Positions 33,668 to 45,219 of a stretch of 64,000 nt of DNA are shown one piece after another. Under the pieces are notes generated by a model. The model had not been told where the DNA came from, did not search any database, and worked only from the letters and a program-made list of their open reading frames with translations. Where the stretch lies: the NCBI GenBank assembly GCA_940337035.1, contig CALNHX010001037.1, positions 186,001 through 250,000 of the forward strand, in the 5' to 3' direction. The stretch comes from Agriotes lineatus (Eukaryota; Arthropoda; Insecta; Coleoptera; Elateridae). A program made the position numbers and the translations under genes. Each line of letters starts with the position of its first letter. The first letter of the stretch is position 1.

Positions 33668-36600
33668 ATGGAGCATCTTCCGGTAAGCATAGACAAACTG
33701 GAGGGACAGACAAATTGGGTGGACTGGAAGTTTCAAGTAAGAATTCAGCTGCAGGCACACGACGTGATGCGTGCCGTGCAAGGTCAAGTTACACCGACGA
33801 AACCGACGAACAAAACATCAAAGCAAGAGGTTGAGGAGTATGATAAAACTGTGGCAACATTAAATAAAACTGAGTTCATGGCTCAAAATATTATAGTGTC
33901 AAGTTTGAGTAGTCAAGTACGACAATTGATCAATATGTGTAACACTGCGAATGATATGTGGGAAAAACTGCATAGCATTTTCGAGCAGAGAACCGAGCAG
34001 CGTCAGGATCGACTCTTCAATGAGTTCTTTGGCGTGCGAGAAAAGGAATCCCTGGATAGTGTGGCAAAAGCCAGGGACCCGGACCCAAATGAAATAAGGG
34101 TTCCGGTCCGGTCCGGTCCAGAACAAGATCGAAAATTTCGGTTCGGGTTCTGACCACACCATTCTAGATAGATTTCGGTCCGGTCCGGTCAGGTTTTTTT
34201 CGGTCCAAAGGGTTTTTTTCGGTTCGGGCAAAAAAGGGCTACTTTAGGTAGGCAGCCTTTTCCCGAGCTTTTTTCATAAAAAATATATCTTGGTATCATA
34301 TAAAATACAATACTCAATTACTCAATGTAAGTTTTCTTGGAAAATCAATGCGTGAGTAAATTGTTTTGTTTTCTCCTTGTCATCTTAGCTTCTACCAAGG
34401 GTTTAATTATTTCCACTTCAGTTGTTTCTGCTTCTTCTTCATCATCATCAGAGTCATCAGACACACTTGCTTGTGCTTGTCCTTCTCTCATTCCTGGCTC
34501 GGTCCTCTGAGGAGTTTGACGTTTAGTCTTTTTTCTCCTGGTTGCAAAATTAAACTTTTTTAATTAGGTAGGTACCTATCAACCGACTTCATAAAAATAC
34601 AAAAACTCTAAACGCTAGAACTTACAGCTTTTCTTCTTTCTTCTTTTCGAAGATTCTGTTTGTTCTTACGAACAATTGTTCCTCTAGAATCTTGTCTTTG
34701 ACGTTCGCTCTTATAGGAGGAAGCAGAAAGTTTAACTCAGAAAAAAATCTTTCTACACTAACTTGTGTGGCTGGTACACCCAGTAATACTCCTGCTAGAA
34801 GATGTAACTCAGCCATTTCTTCTTTTTTTGATGACCAAAAATAAAATATTGTGGGCTCATTGGGTAAACGTACCCTACCCTGTTCGACTTGCTAAGAATT
34901 CAATATATTGTCAATCTTCTTTGGCAGCATGAATGAATTAAGGTACCGCAGTTGTGCCACCGTTGATCAACTTTGTGTTCTGATTCTTTTCTTTTCAAAA
35001 AAGCCTCCATCTCATCACTTGATGAGTTTGACCCCACTGATTCAGTCTCGAGATCGATTTTATCACCATGTTTTATATTCGTGGAATTGTTCAAAGCCAG
35101 TAGTCTAACCCAAAGCAAAGTTAAACGCTTTTTTGCTTTTTCCATCTGATTCCACTCTAGTACGATTTTAAAACGTGGGTCCAAAAATATACCAGCTAGG
35201 ACTACCTCGTTATTCATCAGTTGGCTTTCACGCTCTTTCATCTTTTTCAAAATGCTGGTGTGACCAAAATGTGATGCAACTTTCTCTGTTGCCAATTTGC
35301 ACTCTTGCCACTAGCCGTAAAATGAACCGAGAGTAATTTCTTCATACTGCAACTTTCTTTTGCATTTCCGAGCTGGTCTCAAAGCCGCCACCACATCTGC
35401 GATCCTGTTCAGTCAGCTTCACCCAAATTTTGAAAATTATTGAAATTTGTCAATTCCATGTCTATGAAAAATTCTTTCAATTGCAGTAATCGCTCGAGCA
35501 TGTCGAATGTTGAGCTCCAACGTGTTAGACAGTCAATGATTGGTTTGTTAAGTTTTTGTTTTCTTAACATATACATCAATATTTGTGTTCTCAACGTCTT
35601 TACTACTTTTCGCACCCTTAAAATCAATTTTCCAACTTTCTTATTCTGCTTGAATGGATCTTCAGTCGCCAACTACAGCGTATGTGCGGCACATCTCATA
35701 CCTTTATTGAGAGAAAAAAATTAGGAAGGTTTATTATAAAGAAAACTATCAATCATTTCGACTCGAGAGAACAAGCCTTTTTTAAATTTTAGCTACCTAT
35801 ATGATTTCACGATTAGTGTTGTGATTCATATAAATTTAAAATTTCTTTCGCATCGGCGGCGGCGTGGCAGGCGCAAGGCTGCGGGGTGAGATATTGGTCG
35901 GTAGTGGCGCGAATGTGTCAGGACAGTGGTGGTGGTAAAGCGTAGTATTGCGCTCAAAAATTGCGCTACGATAATATAATTATTTAAATAACAAGACCTA
36001 AAAAAATCCGCCAAAAAATCTTTTTTGGCCAGAACTGAAAAAAACCCGAAAAAACCGAAAAATATTTTAAGGGTTCGGGTTCGTTACCTATAATTCATTA
36101 AAAATGAAATATGGGTTCGGTTTCGGTTCGGGTCCAGACAAAAATTACGGTTCCGGTCCCGTTTTCGGTTCAAAATCGGTCCGGTCCGGGTCCCTGGGCA
36201 AAACACATGGCTAAGCTGGAGAAATTGTGGCTTGAACTGCAGGATGAAACTTGGAAGGAGGACAAAGTGAAACTTCCCGATTCGTTGTTTCTCAACCGCG
36301 TACTGAACACTATGCCGTTAGAATATTTTGAATTTATGAATGCATGGGAATCAATGCCAAAGGAACAACGTACTAGCACCCTTTTGAGAGAACGGCTATG
36401 TACGGTTGAATTGCGTTTAAAGGAACGAAGCAAATCGTCTGAAGACATAAACGTGACAGCATTTGTAGCAGCAGCCGGATCGAAAAAGAAGAGTCAAACG
36501 ACTGAGACAACTATTTCTTCGAAACCGAATAAGCTAAAAAAGGGCAAAGGTCCTAAATGCTATGGGTGTGGTCTTTACGGTCATTTTAAACGTGATTGCC

Positions 36601-38533
36601 TAAAAAGAAAAAGCAATGCAGGTGAAAGCAGTTCTAGGTCTTCGTTGAATACGGCAGCTTTTGTTGGGGCATCGGTTTTTGTGACTTCCATTAGAATTCC
36701 AAATGGGAAGTGGATAGCTGATTCAGGTGCAACACAGCACATGACTTCTCGAAGAGAATGGTTTGTTACGTGGGACACTTTTGCAACGCCTCAACTGATA
36801 TATGTTGGAAATGGACAGCACATGTGTGCAATCGGCAAGGGCAACATTGATGTGGAAATGTTGATTGAGGGCAAATGGGTATGAAACTATCTCAAAGATG
36901 TTTGGTATGTACATGAGGTTCGACGAAATCTATTTTCCATACTATCAGCGATTGACAAAGGAATGACTGTTAACTTCAGTAAAGGTCAATGTAAGCTGAT
37001 GAGGAACAATATTGTTGCAGCGGTTGGAGAAAGACATAATGGGCTCTATGAAATGCGTATGCGAGTAGTAATTCCAAAGAAAGCTGGTATGGCTCACTTA
37101 GCTACAGCTGATACACTGCAGATTTGGCATGAGAGACTCGGTCATCAGAACAAACGACATGTACAACAGTTTCTAAAGAAGCGCGGAATTGAAGTCAACA
37201 TTGATCAAGAATTCTGCGAGGCCTGAATGTACGGAAAACAGCATAGGCTTAGTTTTGGTCATCGTATAACGAGAGCAACAAAACCAGGAGAATTGGTTCA
37301 TGCAGATGTTTGCGGGCCAATGGCTCAAACTTCTTTAAGAGACGCTCGTTACTTTGTGGACTTCAAAGATGATTTTTCGAAATACAGATCTGTGTATTTT
37401 GTAAAGAAAAATCTGAAGTGAAAAACAAGCTGGAGTTATTTCTAGCTGAACTGAAGGTTGCCGGACACACCATCAAGGAGCTACTAACTGATGGTGGAAA
37501 AGAGTTCGGCAATGAAGAAGTAAGAAAAATAACTGGGAAGGCTGGACTGCGTCATAGGATCGCAATGCCATATTCACCTGAACAAAATGGTGGAGCTGAA
37601 AGGGAAAACCGCACATTGGTAGAGGCAGCAAGAACTATGTTACACGCTAAGAATCTACCGGAAGCACTATGGGCTGAGGCAGTGAACACCGCAGCTTATA
37701 TGATAAATCGGACAGGACCAACTCCTGTGAATGGGAAAACTCCCATTGTATTGTGGTCAGGACATGATATAGCAGTACATGATCTAAAGATTTTTCGAAC
37801 AGAATGCTTTGTGCACGTACCAAAGCAGAAACACCAAAAATGGGATAGAAAGAGCATAAAAGGAGTTCTGGTTGGCTATTGTGCAGACAAAGATGGCTAT
37901 AGGGTGTTTATATCTGAAAAGAATGAAGTAATTTGCAGCAGGGATATAAACTTCAAACAAGAGGAAGCAATAGTAGAATTCATTCAACCAACATCTGTAG
38001 CTGATGTTGATAATGACGTGAACGATAGAACGGATTCTTATGGAGATGAAGATGAAAAGCAAGAACAACAGAATCATCCCATACTGCGAGATAGGACTAA
38101 ACTCAAATTGCCTCAACAGTTCGATGCATATGCAATGTTAGCTGAAGCTGAACCTGAAACAGTTCAGGAAGCCATGTCTTCGATAAACAACGATGAATGG
38201 AAAGCGGCCATGGATGACGAAATGAAGTTTTTTGTTAAAAATGGAACCTGGCCGCTGACGAGTTTGCCCCCTGGGAAGAAACCTATTTTAAAAATGGATA
38301 ATGCCAGTGCGGGGAAACTAGCAAGAAATCCGGAGTTTCAAAAGCGGACTAAGCATATAGATGTACGGTACATGTTCATTCCTGAGAAAGTGTCCGAAGG
38401 TGTTCTAGAAGTAATGCACATTGCAGGGGAACATCAACTAGCTGACATTTTAACAAAATCCTTGAGCAAGCCCAGATTTGTAGAACTGAGAAAGTTGCTG
38501 GGATTAGCATCTAGAGAAGAAATTTCAGTTTAA
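33668..38533 (+). pseudogene. Ty1/copia gag-pol, RT deleted, gag split by hAT
   Basis: Gag begins MEHLPVSIDKLEGQTNWVDW at 33668, is cut at 34070 by a hAT insertion, and resumes at about 36197. The parts in order are zinc knuckle CYGCGLYGHFKRDC, protease WIADSGATQHMT, pre-integrase IWHERLGHQNKRHV, and integrase with D (HADVCGPM), D (FKDDFSKY) and E (SPEQNGGAEREN). A short RT start (NGTWPLTSLPPGKKPI) then jumps in frame to the RNase H tail (MDNASAGKLARNPEF, KHIDVRYMFI, ADILTKSLSKPRFVELRKLL). Almost the whole RT and the start of RNase H are missing. Further damage: an in-frame TGA at about 36884, a TGA at 37224 that replaces an expected Cys of the pre-integrase zinc finger, and a frameshift near 37410. 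A purine tract (AAGGGAAAG) precedes the 3' LTR. Confidence 0.9.
34072..36196 (-). mobile_element. hAT transposon inserted in copia gag
   Basis: Ends CAGGGACCCGGACC and GGTCCGGGTCCCTG are perfect inverted repeats. GGCAAAAG (34063-34070) and GGCAAAAC (36197-36204) form an 8-bp target duplication with one change. Subterminal CCGGTCCGGTCCGG repeats lie at both ends. The minus strand encodes a broken hAT transposase: 35672-35409 (CLTRWSSTFDMLERL), 35295-34900 (LAGIFLDPRFK) and 34816-34622 (the hATC dimerisation segment VPATQVSVERFFSELN). Shifts and stops separate the pieces, so mobility must have been supplied in trans. Confidence 0.85.
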
Positions 38534-38540
38534 GGGAAAG

Positions 38541-38731
38541 TGTTGAAGTGTAAACTGAACCCTGAATTACTTTGAACATTAATCTAAATGTTAGTAGTAG
38601 TCTGCTGTCGGTATCATAAAAAAGTTGCTTTTAATTGATTGTCCAATATACAGTTTTTGAATACTCGACGTTGTAATTAAAGTATAACTTCTAAAGTTGT
38701 ATTTCTTTACCACTCACAACACTAAATCTCA
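38541..38731 (+). repeat. Copia 3' LTR
   Basis: 191 bp, near-identical to 33363-33553 (one visible substitution), preceded by the purine tract at 38532-38540. Confidence 0.85.
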
Positions 38732-39109
38732 CAATAAAAACGAATTACTACTAGAATGGATAACAAGGTTACTTTCAATCACTTTTTGTAAAATTGCTTA
38801 ACCTTTATTAAACCAATTTAGCAGAAGGGTCGTTCGTCCCATCTTATTTTTTAATTAAGTGCCAATAGCTTCCATAATTTACATTGTAATTTACAAGCGA
38901 TTCTTCTTGTCTTTCTTGTTTCTAACGTTGAGTTGTTCTTATAATTTTTATTCATTTATTTATTTATTAATTTATTTACTTAAGCTGCGACCAACAGTTA
39001 CATGACCAGTTACACGTCACAGCATATCATGTGTATATTGTATGTAGCATGTGCTGTGTATGGTCAGGTTACTCTTTCCCATAGACCAGTATTGCAAGAA
39101 GAGCGCCGT
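38732..39109. other. Unassigned AT-rich DNA
   Basis: Contains a TTTATTTATT low-complexity run near 38950-38985; nothing else recognised. Confidence 0.4.
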
Positions 39110-39252
39110 TAATTTTATCCCAACGGCGAATGGTGACCGAGCCCGATACCGATGCAATGTACTGCGGAAAAATTCCGCCTGCCCATGGATTTGAACCGAG
39201 GATTCGCTTCTTGCAAGCCTGACGCCCTTACCACTGCGCCACGCGGTACTTT
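39110..39252 (-). mobile_element. tRNA-derived SINE
   Basis: The minus strand reads an A box (TGGCGCAGTGGTAAGGGC) and a B box (GGTTCAAATCC) with tRNA spacing. The loop-like CTTGCAA between them has anticodon position TGC. A non-tRNA body (AATTTTTCCGCAGTACATTG..., CTCGGTCACCATTCGCC) runs to about 39110. No target duplication checked. Confidence 0.65.
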
Positions 39253-39826
39253 TTTAAAGCACATCCTGTACATTTTCCTTTTTTTAATTCTACTCCTCAA
39301 TTTTTATATCGGGCTACTTCCTCCGTCATTTCCCTGTCCTTTTAGAATGTATCATCAGTGTCAAGGGCACACCCTACCAAAATTTGTAAGGGTGCTCACT
39401 CAGTCCATATGGATTAGGAGCCATGTAAACAAAAATTTGGCTGAGTTATGAAAAGTACCTACATAATTTCTACAAGATTTTAGTTTTGGTTACAATTAAG
39501 CAATAATTTGACAAAAATATAATAATTAACACTTAAATAAAGTAGATAAGTGACTAAAGTAGCTTTGCATTTAACTAAAGTGGGTAACTAAATATTATTG
39601 GACATGCGAAACACTTACCTACATAATAAGCAGAAAGAAACGCACCAGTAAAATTTAGACAAAATGTGAACTTCAAATTTGCTTCTCAACATAAAAAGAT
39701 CTTTTAATTTCATTGCGTTTATAAATTTATTGGAAATTTTATTAATATAGTGTTGCTTGTGACATGTTGTAGGAAAAATAGTATGTATGTATATATAATC
39801 GATAACCTCGTTTTACCTTGCCGAGG
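39253..39826. other. Unassigned AT-rich DNA
   Basis: No supported gene or repeat ends. Confidence 0.4.
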
Positions 39827-39980
39827 AAAAATAGTATATTATGTTATTAGGAGTGAAAGTGATATTTGTGTGACGAGACCAGATTCGTTTGACTGACGAG
39901 CGTAAGCGAGTCGGACAAGTCCGTGCGAGGTACATAAAGTAACTTTTACTCCGAAATTTCGAATAGCATATGCTATTTTA
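39827..39980. repeat. Foldback H3 with CGAGCGTAAGCGAG centre
   Basis: Ends AAAATAGTATATTATG and ATAGCATATGCTATTTTA; arms GGAGTGAAAGTGATATTTG and ATAAAGTAACTTTTACTCC; centre at 39897-39910. Confidence 0.7.
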
Positions 39981-40105
39981 TTCTCAAAAGCCCGAACTAG
40001 TTTAAATGAATATATATTTCAAAAAATTCGTCAGTTTCCAAAAATTAGGTAGGATAATGTCAAAAATATTCGAAATCTAATCAAGTTTTGAAGTACCTAC
40101 TTTTA

Positions 40106-40445
40106 CGCCTACGCATAAAAGTAACGCATTTACCTTGTCAGTCATATCACATAAGTTGTCACTTTTATGACGTTTGAAAGTTGAAACTAAAATAATTTTT
40201 TGAAAATATATATTTAACTTACCTACCCGCTTATCTTATATGCGGATTGCATATTATACACATCTTACTCCTCCCCGACCAGATCGAAAATATAAATTTG
40301 GAGAGTTTTTAATTTTCTTAATTTAGATTTGCGGTAAGTTGAGTCAATTGCCTTTGATTGCTGATAATTCTTAGTTCAAGATCTTTTGTTTTGTTGATAT
40401 TGTTAATGAACCTTTCGTAAAGGAGTTTACGTTTACAAATCAATG
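40106..40445 (+). repeat. Interspersed repeat P, copy 1
   Basis: Collinear with 62098-62427. Shared phrases include CACATAAGTTGTCACTTTT, GATCGAAAATATAAATTTGG, TTTTCTTAATTTAGATTTGC and TTTACGTTTACAAATCAAT. The first 85 bases also recur at 59104-59185. Each copy lies next to a foldback or its arm-like sequence, so P is probably part of a larger element. Confidence 0.75.
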
Positions 40446-40783
40446 AAAATACAATTTGTTATAATTACATATATAAGCAAGCTAATACTCGTCGTTCTCA
40501 TAGATAAATAATGTGATCTATAAATATTTTTAATGTCCTTGGGAATTAGTTTTAATTCATCTTTAACATATTACAATCGTGCAGTTTAACATGTTTCAAT
40601 TAAATTTTACTTATCTCATACTTAGATACTGAATTTTGATCGAAAACGTCTATGCGTGGAAAATATGATGATTAATTAAAAGTTCCTTCTCTTGTATAAT
40701 AACTAAGCAAAACCTACGTATAGTGACTAAATTAGTTTCTATTAACTGCTGGTTATACTCATTATCATTACAACGTATGGTAG

Positions 40784-41892
40784 TGTAACGCTACGTAACT
40801 GGTGTGATATTATTAAATTTTATTGCTTTACATTATTTTACCACTCGTGGGTAGCTCTGGGCCAAGTTTGTCAACAAGTAAGAGATAAAGTCGAGTATGA
40901 ACCGATTTTTATCTTCTATAACTATTTTTACAAAATTAAATGTTCTCTAAATCTATTAAAAAAATTAATGATAACCAAAATTATATTTCTCCTGGTGTCC
41001 TTTACGTTACGGGCGAGGCTGAATTCGCTGGTAGCTGATACGGACGGTCCCCCCTGGTCAGTGGTTCAAATCGCTGTAATCAGATCAAAATTAAGTAATT
41101 CAGTTTCGGCTCTTTGTGACCGAGTTTCCCTATTTTCGGGTTGATTAGGCCGAAATGATTCTGGGCCAGTTAACAGCGGTCCCAGATCGAGCAAACGAAA
41201 ACGCGCCGCAGCGTTAGTCGAATGAATTTAATTTCAGACGTGACCTTCCAGGACTTGCACTCATCCATCGAACGCCGGTAAAACTGGAGCGCTCGTGGTC
41301 CACTCAATTTGCAATTCAAACATGAAGCAGGCTCGCCCCTCGCGAATTATTAAAATGTATTTAGATTGCTTTAAACCTCAGACTGGCTATTAGACAGGTA
41401 TCCAGGTCAGGTTTTATCAGAAAGATTTTCCATTGCGCTGGGGGATTAATAGAAAGTTATAAGCTGCAAAATCTTCCGTTGCGTTGGAGGATTAATACGA
41501 CAGGGTTATTAATTATAAGCGGCAAGATCTTACATTGCGCTAGGGGATTACCAGAACAAGGTAGTTAATTATCAGCTGCAAGATCTTCCATTGCTCTAGA
41601 GGATTAACAGGACAGGGTAGGTTAGGAACGGGATTGCTGCTGCAGTTTTACTAACATAGCTTTCTGGTCTTACCGAACAGGTATCTGGACTGTCAACGAC
41701 TGGTGGAGCGCCTTGGGCCAAGGGGCTTGCGCAACTTGTCGCTTTTACACCTGCGTGATACTGGACTATCAGCAGGATCTGCCTGGCTCCAAATGTTCGC
41801 GAGTCACAAATTCTTGTAGGGTGATAACGTCTAAAAATTGATAATGTAATTAAAACGTTCGAAAACAATTTGGAGGCACGTGAAACGTCACA
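40784..41892 (+). mobile_element. Solo LTR (copy 2) inside an env remnant
   Basis: TGTAACGCTACGTAA...GTGAAACGTCACA, flanked by GTAG on both sides (40780-40783, 41893-41896). Same family as 9242-10573 but a different target duplication, so independently inserted. 1109 bp. 41424-41613 is a fourfold minisatellite of about 60 bp with consensus GCAAGATCTTCCATTGCGCT, and its copy number accounts for part of the length difference between copies. Confidence 0.8.
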
Positions 41893-43060
41893 GTAGCAAC
41901 AATTGTGTGTGGAGTATAGTCCTGTAACTCAAAATAGTACACATTGCATGTCTTATTATTTGTAAAAATCAATAATTGAGTTTTACATAATAACACATTA
42001 TTAATCACGAGTGGTATTGATTCTTTACAAAAGTACGATTGTTTTATTTCCAAACATTGATTATCTTTTATATACATGTTATTCTTTTCGGAATTTGTTC
42101 AAAATGTGAAAAAATTATATGAAATTTACTATTGGAGTAAATAGGGATAGGAGTTATTTTGAATATTATATATTTTGTTTCCGTGACGAGAGGTACTTCC
42201 AGGAGAAATGTCACTTTGTTTTCAATGTGGTAGATTTGTATACTCATATTTCGTTTGTAGTTCGAATTGTGGATCCTGTCAACAGGGTACGGCAAAAATA
42301 ATTGTTTTCTAATTCTATTTTCTTGAGCGTCTGTTAGTAATTTACTTTGATCATCGAGTCCGTTAATTAGGTCTTCATCACCTATTAAAACTGGGTGTAA
42401 ATCGTTTGTTTTGCCAAATAAAACAGCAGTCTGTAATTCTTTTAATTTGACAAAATTAGTTGTAAAAGTGATATCTGATTCATTACTGATGTGTGTTTAC
42501 TATTTCTAAATTTGGCTGCATTCTTTCTTGATTTGAATACAAATATCTGATAATTTCGTAATTTTTTTTATGGTTGTTTCTAGTAGACAGCCTCATGTTT
42601 CGTAATTTTCGTTTTATCATTGCTTCGTATCGTTTGCCATCTTCCGCGTCTAGGTTGCCGGTTAGAAATTGTGTTCCCAGACCATTGTGTAGGAAACAAA
42701 TGTTGAATTAAGTTTTCATTTTCGATTACCAAGGTATTAATTATGTTAAGATAATTGGACTATTCGTAATTTGGGTAATTTCGATTGCGGTAGTAGCTTT
42801 TCGATTGGATTCTAGTATTTTTGTAGTACAAATAATACGATTAAGTGCCTTATAATTTTGCTTGAGATTCGTCTAATAAAAATATGTAATTATCTTGTAC
42901 GGGAGTCCAGGCAGATGTTTGAATCAAAGTGGGTCCTAGTTCCAAGAGATATAATCCGGGGTTGATTGACAGACATTGTATGGTTACATGTTCGGACAGG
43001 ATAACGGTTACGTACCACAGTATTCTAGAATGCAAAGTAATTCGTTAACGTGAGCTTTCC
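41893..43060 (-). pseudogene. Errantivirus-type env (baculovirus F-like) remnant
   Basis: Minus-strand fragments fall in the order expected for insect errantivirus Env / F-like proteins: an N-terminal NPGLYLLELGP segment (about 42960), FLTGNLDAEDGKRY (about 42660), NDLHPVLIGDEDLI (about 42390), a VTFLLEVPLVTETKY segment (about 42200) and a cysteine-bearing segment (about 42040). Stops and frameshifts separate them, so no protein can be made. The coding sense reaches the solo LTR boundary at 41893. In the family this is a class I-like fusion glycoprotein acquired by Gypsy-group elements. No adjoining pol recognised. Confidence 0.65.
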
Positions 43061-43329
43061 TTTCCCTTTTTGATTTTAAATCTTTTAATCTGCAGACATA
43101 CTGAAATATTGACATTATTATGTATGGTTAACTAAACTGGGGCCTGTGTTTCCCTCTCGTTTCTTGATTTTGCAGATAAACTGGCATATAGGTATGCCAG
43201 TTTATGCAAATTATGCTATTTTTTCTGACTTGTTTCTTCGTGCCATGATTATTTTCTTTTTTTCTGCTTTTCGGTGTTAATCGCTTCCTAAAGGCAATTT
43301 AAGTTTTCCCTACGAGCAGCAATATAGTT
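43061..43329. other. Unassigned DNA
   Basis: Contains a short palindrome (AAACTGGCATATAGGTATGCC then AGTTT, 43178-43203). No gene. Confidence 0.4.
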
Positions 43330-44907
43330 TCCGTAAATGTAGCGATATAATCGAGGTCGTATAAATCTGTATATTTTGGTAGCTTAAACGTTTTGCATTG
43401 AAATACTCATCATTTTGACATAAACTTGTATGGGTCTAACGTCAACTTTTTTGGAGATTTTAACAATTTTATGCAAAAAAATGCTGAACTTCAGGCGGCT
43501 GCTGTAAAAGAATTGAAATTGAATGAAGCAAAACGTTATCAAAAAAAATATATGGTTTTCGTGAACTACCTTTCAAGTGTAAATGGTGGATCTGTATATT
43601 TTTAAATTTTTGAAAAGCCCTATTAATGAGCTTTTATTTTAATATATTACTTCATACCTCTAAGTTCTACTGTTTTTCAGATGTGTGTTTGAACATAAAA
43701 ACAATTTAAGCCCTTTAAGATGTTTTATTTAAAATGATAAAAAACAAACGTCGTTAAATTGATGATTTACACACTTGAGTTCTCCAAACAAAAGATAAAA
43801 CCAAGTTTAGAAAACAAAAATCCTTCCACTACTCAAAACTATAGGTAGCAAATAATACGACACCAACGAAAAAATCAAGAGAAAATTAAATCTGAAAAGC
43901 GATTAAACTTTGGGAGAGAAAATGAAACGTCAGAAGAAAGCTGATTGAAAGAACTTTTCAAAAATACAGGGATATACACGGCGTTCCATTCAAAACAAAT
44001 TAAAATAATTATATTAGCTGATTATGAATTCTCTGCACAGCATTAATACTCAGAACAGGAAAGGAGAGCTATTTGAACATTTAATATAATTACCTATAAG
44101 CTTTGGTGCATGGGCTTTTGTTTTTAATCTGATTTTATATGACCTTGAAATTAATTTATTCCTACATTTATCGTTTTTTCGTGCTTATTATTCCTTGTAT
44201 GAACACTGACTGAATTTATATTTTCTAAATTTGGTTTTGTGTTTTTATTTTTGGTAAGATCATGCGTTTAAATCATTATTATAACGGCGTTTGTTTTTTA
44301 TTCATTGAAATAAAGCATCTTAAGGTGTTTAAATTGTTCTTTATCTTCAAGCACGAATATCTGCAAAACATTTGAGCTTAGAGGTATGAAGTAACATATA
44401 AAAAAAGCTCATTAAAAGAGCTTTTCAAAAATACATATACAGAGTTTTCCATTTGAAAAAATTCAAATTCATTAAATTTGCAAATGTTGAGCACCCTGTA
44501 TAGCATTAATACCCAGATCCACCATTTTACACATGAAAGGTAATTCACGAAAATCATAATTTTTTGGTAGCGCACCTTCATTCCATTGTTTTCTATTGCT
44601 TATAGCAGCCGCCTGAAGTTCAGCATATTTTTACATAAAATCGTTATTATCTCCACAACGGTTGACGATAGACCCATACCACTATATTAAAATGATGAGT
44701 ATTTCAATGCAAAACTTTTAAGCTACCAAAATATAGGACATTCCATTTTAGAAAAGTATGTTTGATTCGCCACACTTTTTTGAATCACCCTGTATAATCA
44801 AAACTATTTTAGTAACATGCACCACCTTGTCACCTACAACTTTTATCTACACAATATTCATGTCACTCTCATAGAATATCTTCGACCCCCGCATCGTTGC
44901 CGAACCC
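43330..44907. mobile_element. Large foldback element, family copy 2
   Basis: Left arm about 43365-43790 and right arm about 44310-44907 are inverted copies. Shared words with copy 1 (23430-24893) are TTTTGGTAGCTTAAA, TTCAGGCGGCTGCTGTAA and GGCGGCTGC. A CACCCTGTATAGCATTAATA junction lies in the right arm. Right end ...GCCGAACCCTG. No transposase. Confidence 0.65.
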
Positions 44908-45219
44908 TGTACGTGCTGATATCATTTTTCATATTTTTCCAAAAATATTTCTTTTTTAATTTTGCCAACATTTCCTCTACTCTTCTCTGAGTTGTTTTCT
45001 TTCATGCTGCGAAATTATATGACTTAGTTTTTGTTCGGTATCGGTAAGATGCGTTACCTGCGAGGTGCAAGCATACAATTTTGGGGTATCGACATTCAAT
45101 ATTCTGGTAATATATCTGCAAACTTCCCTGTAAAACTCTTGTTCTGGAAATATGAAATAGTACTTTGCATTAATACTTGATGTAATTATATCTGTTACAT
45201 TACCTCCAGTATTGAACTA
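44908..45219. other. Unassigned AT-rich DNA
   Basis: Nothing recognised. Confidence 0.4.

Noticed and set aside
37784..38116. Minus-strand 110-codon frame
   Set aside because: Antisense shadow of the copia integrase/RT frame.
40784..41892. 3' LTR belonging to the adjacent env element
   Set aside because: The LTR has its own GTAG duplication and cuts the env reading sense, so it is a later insertion.
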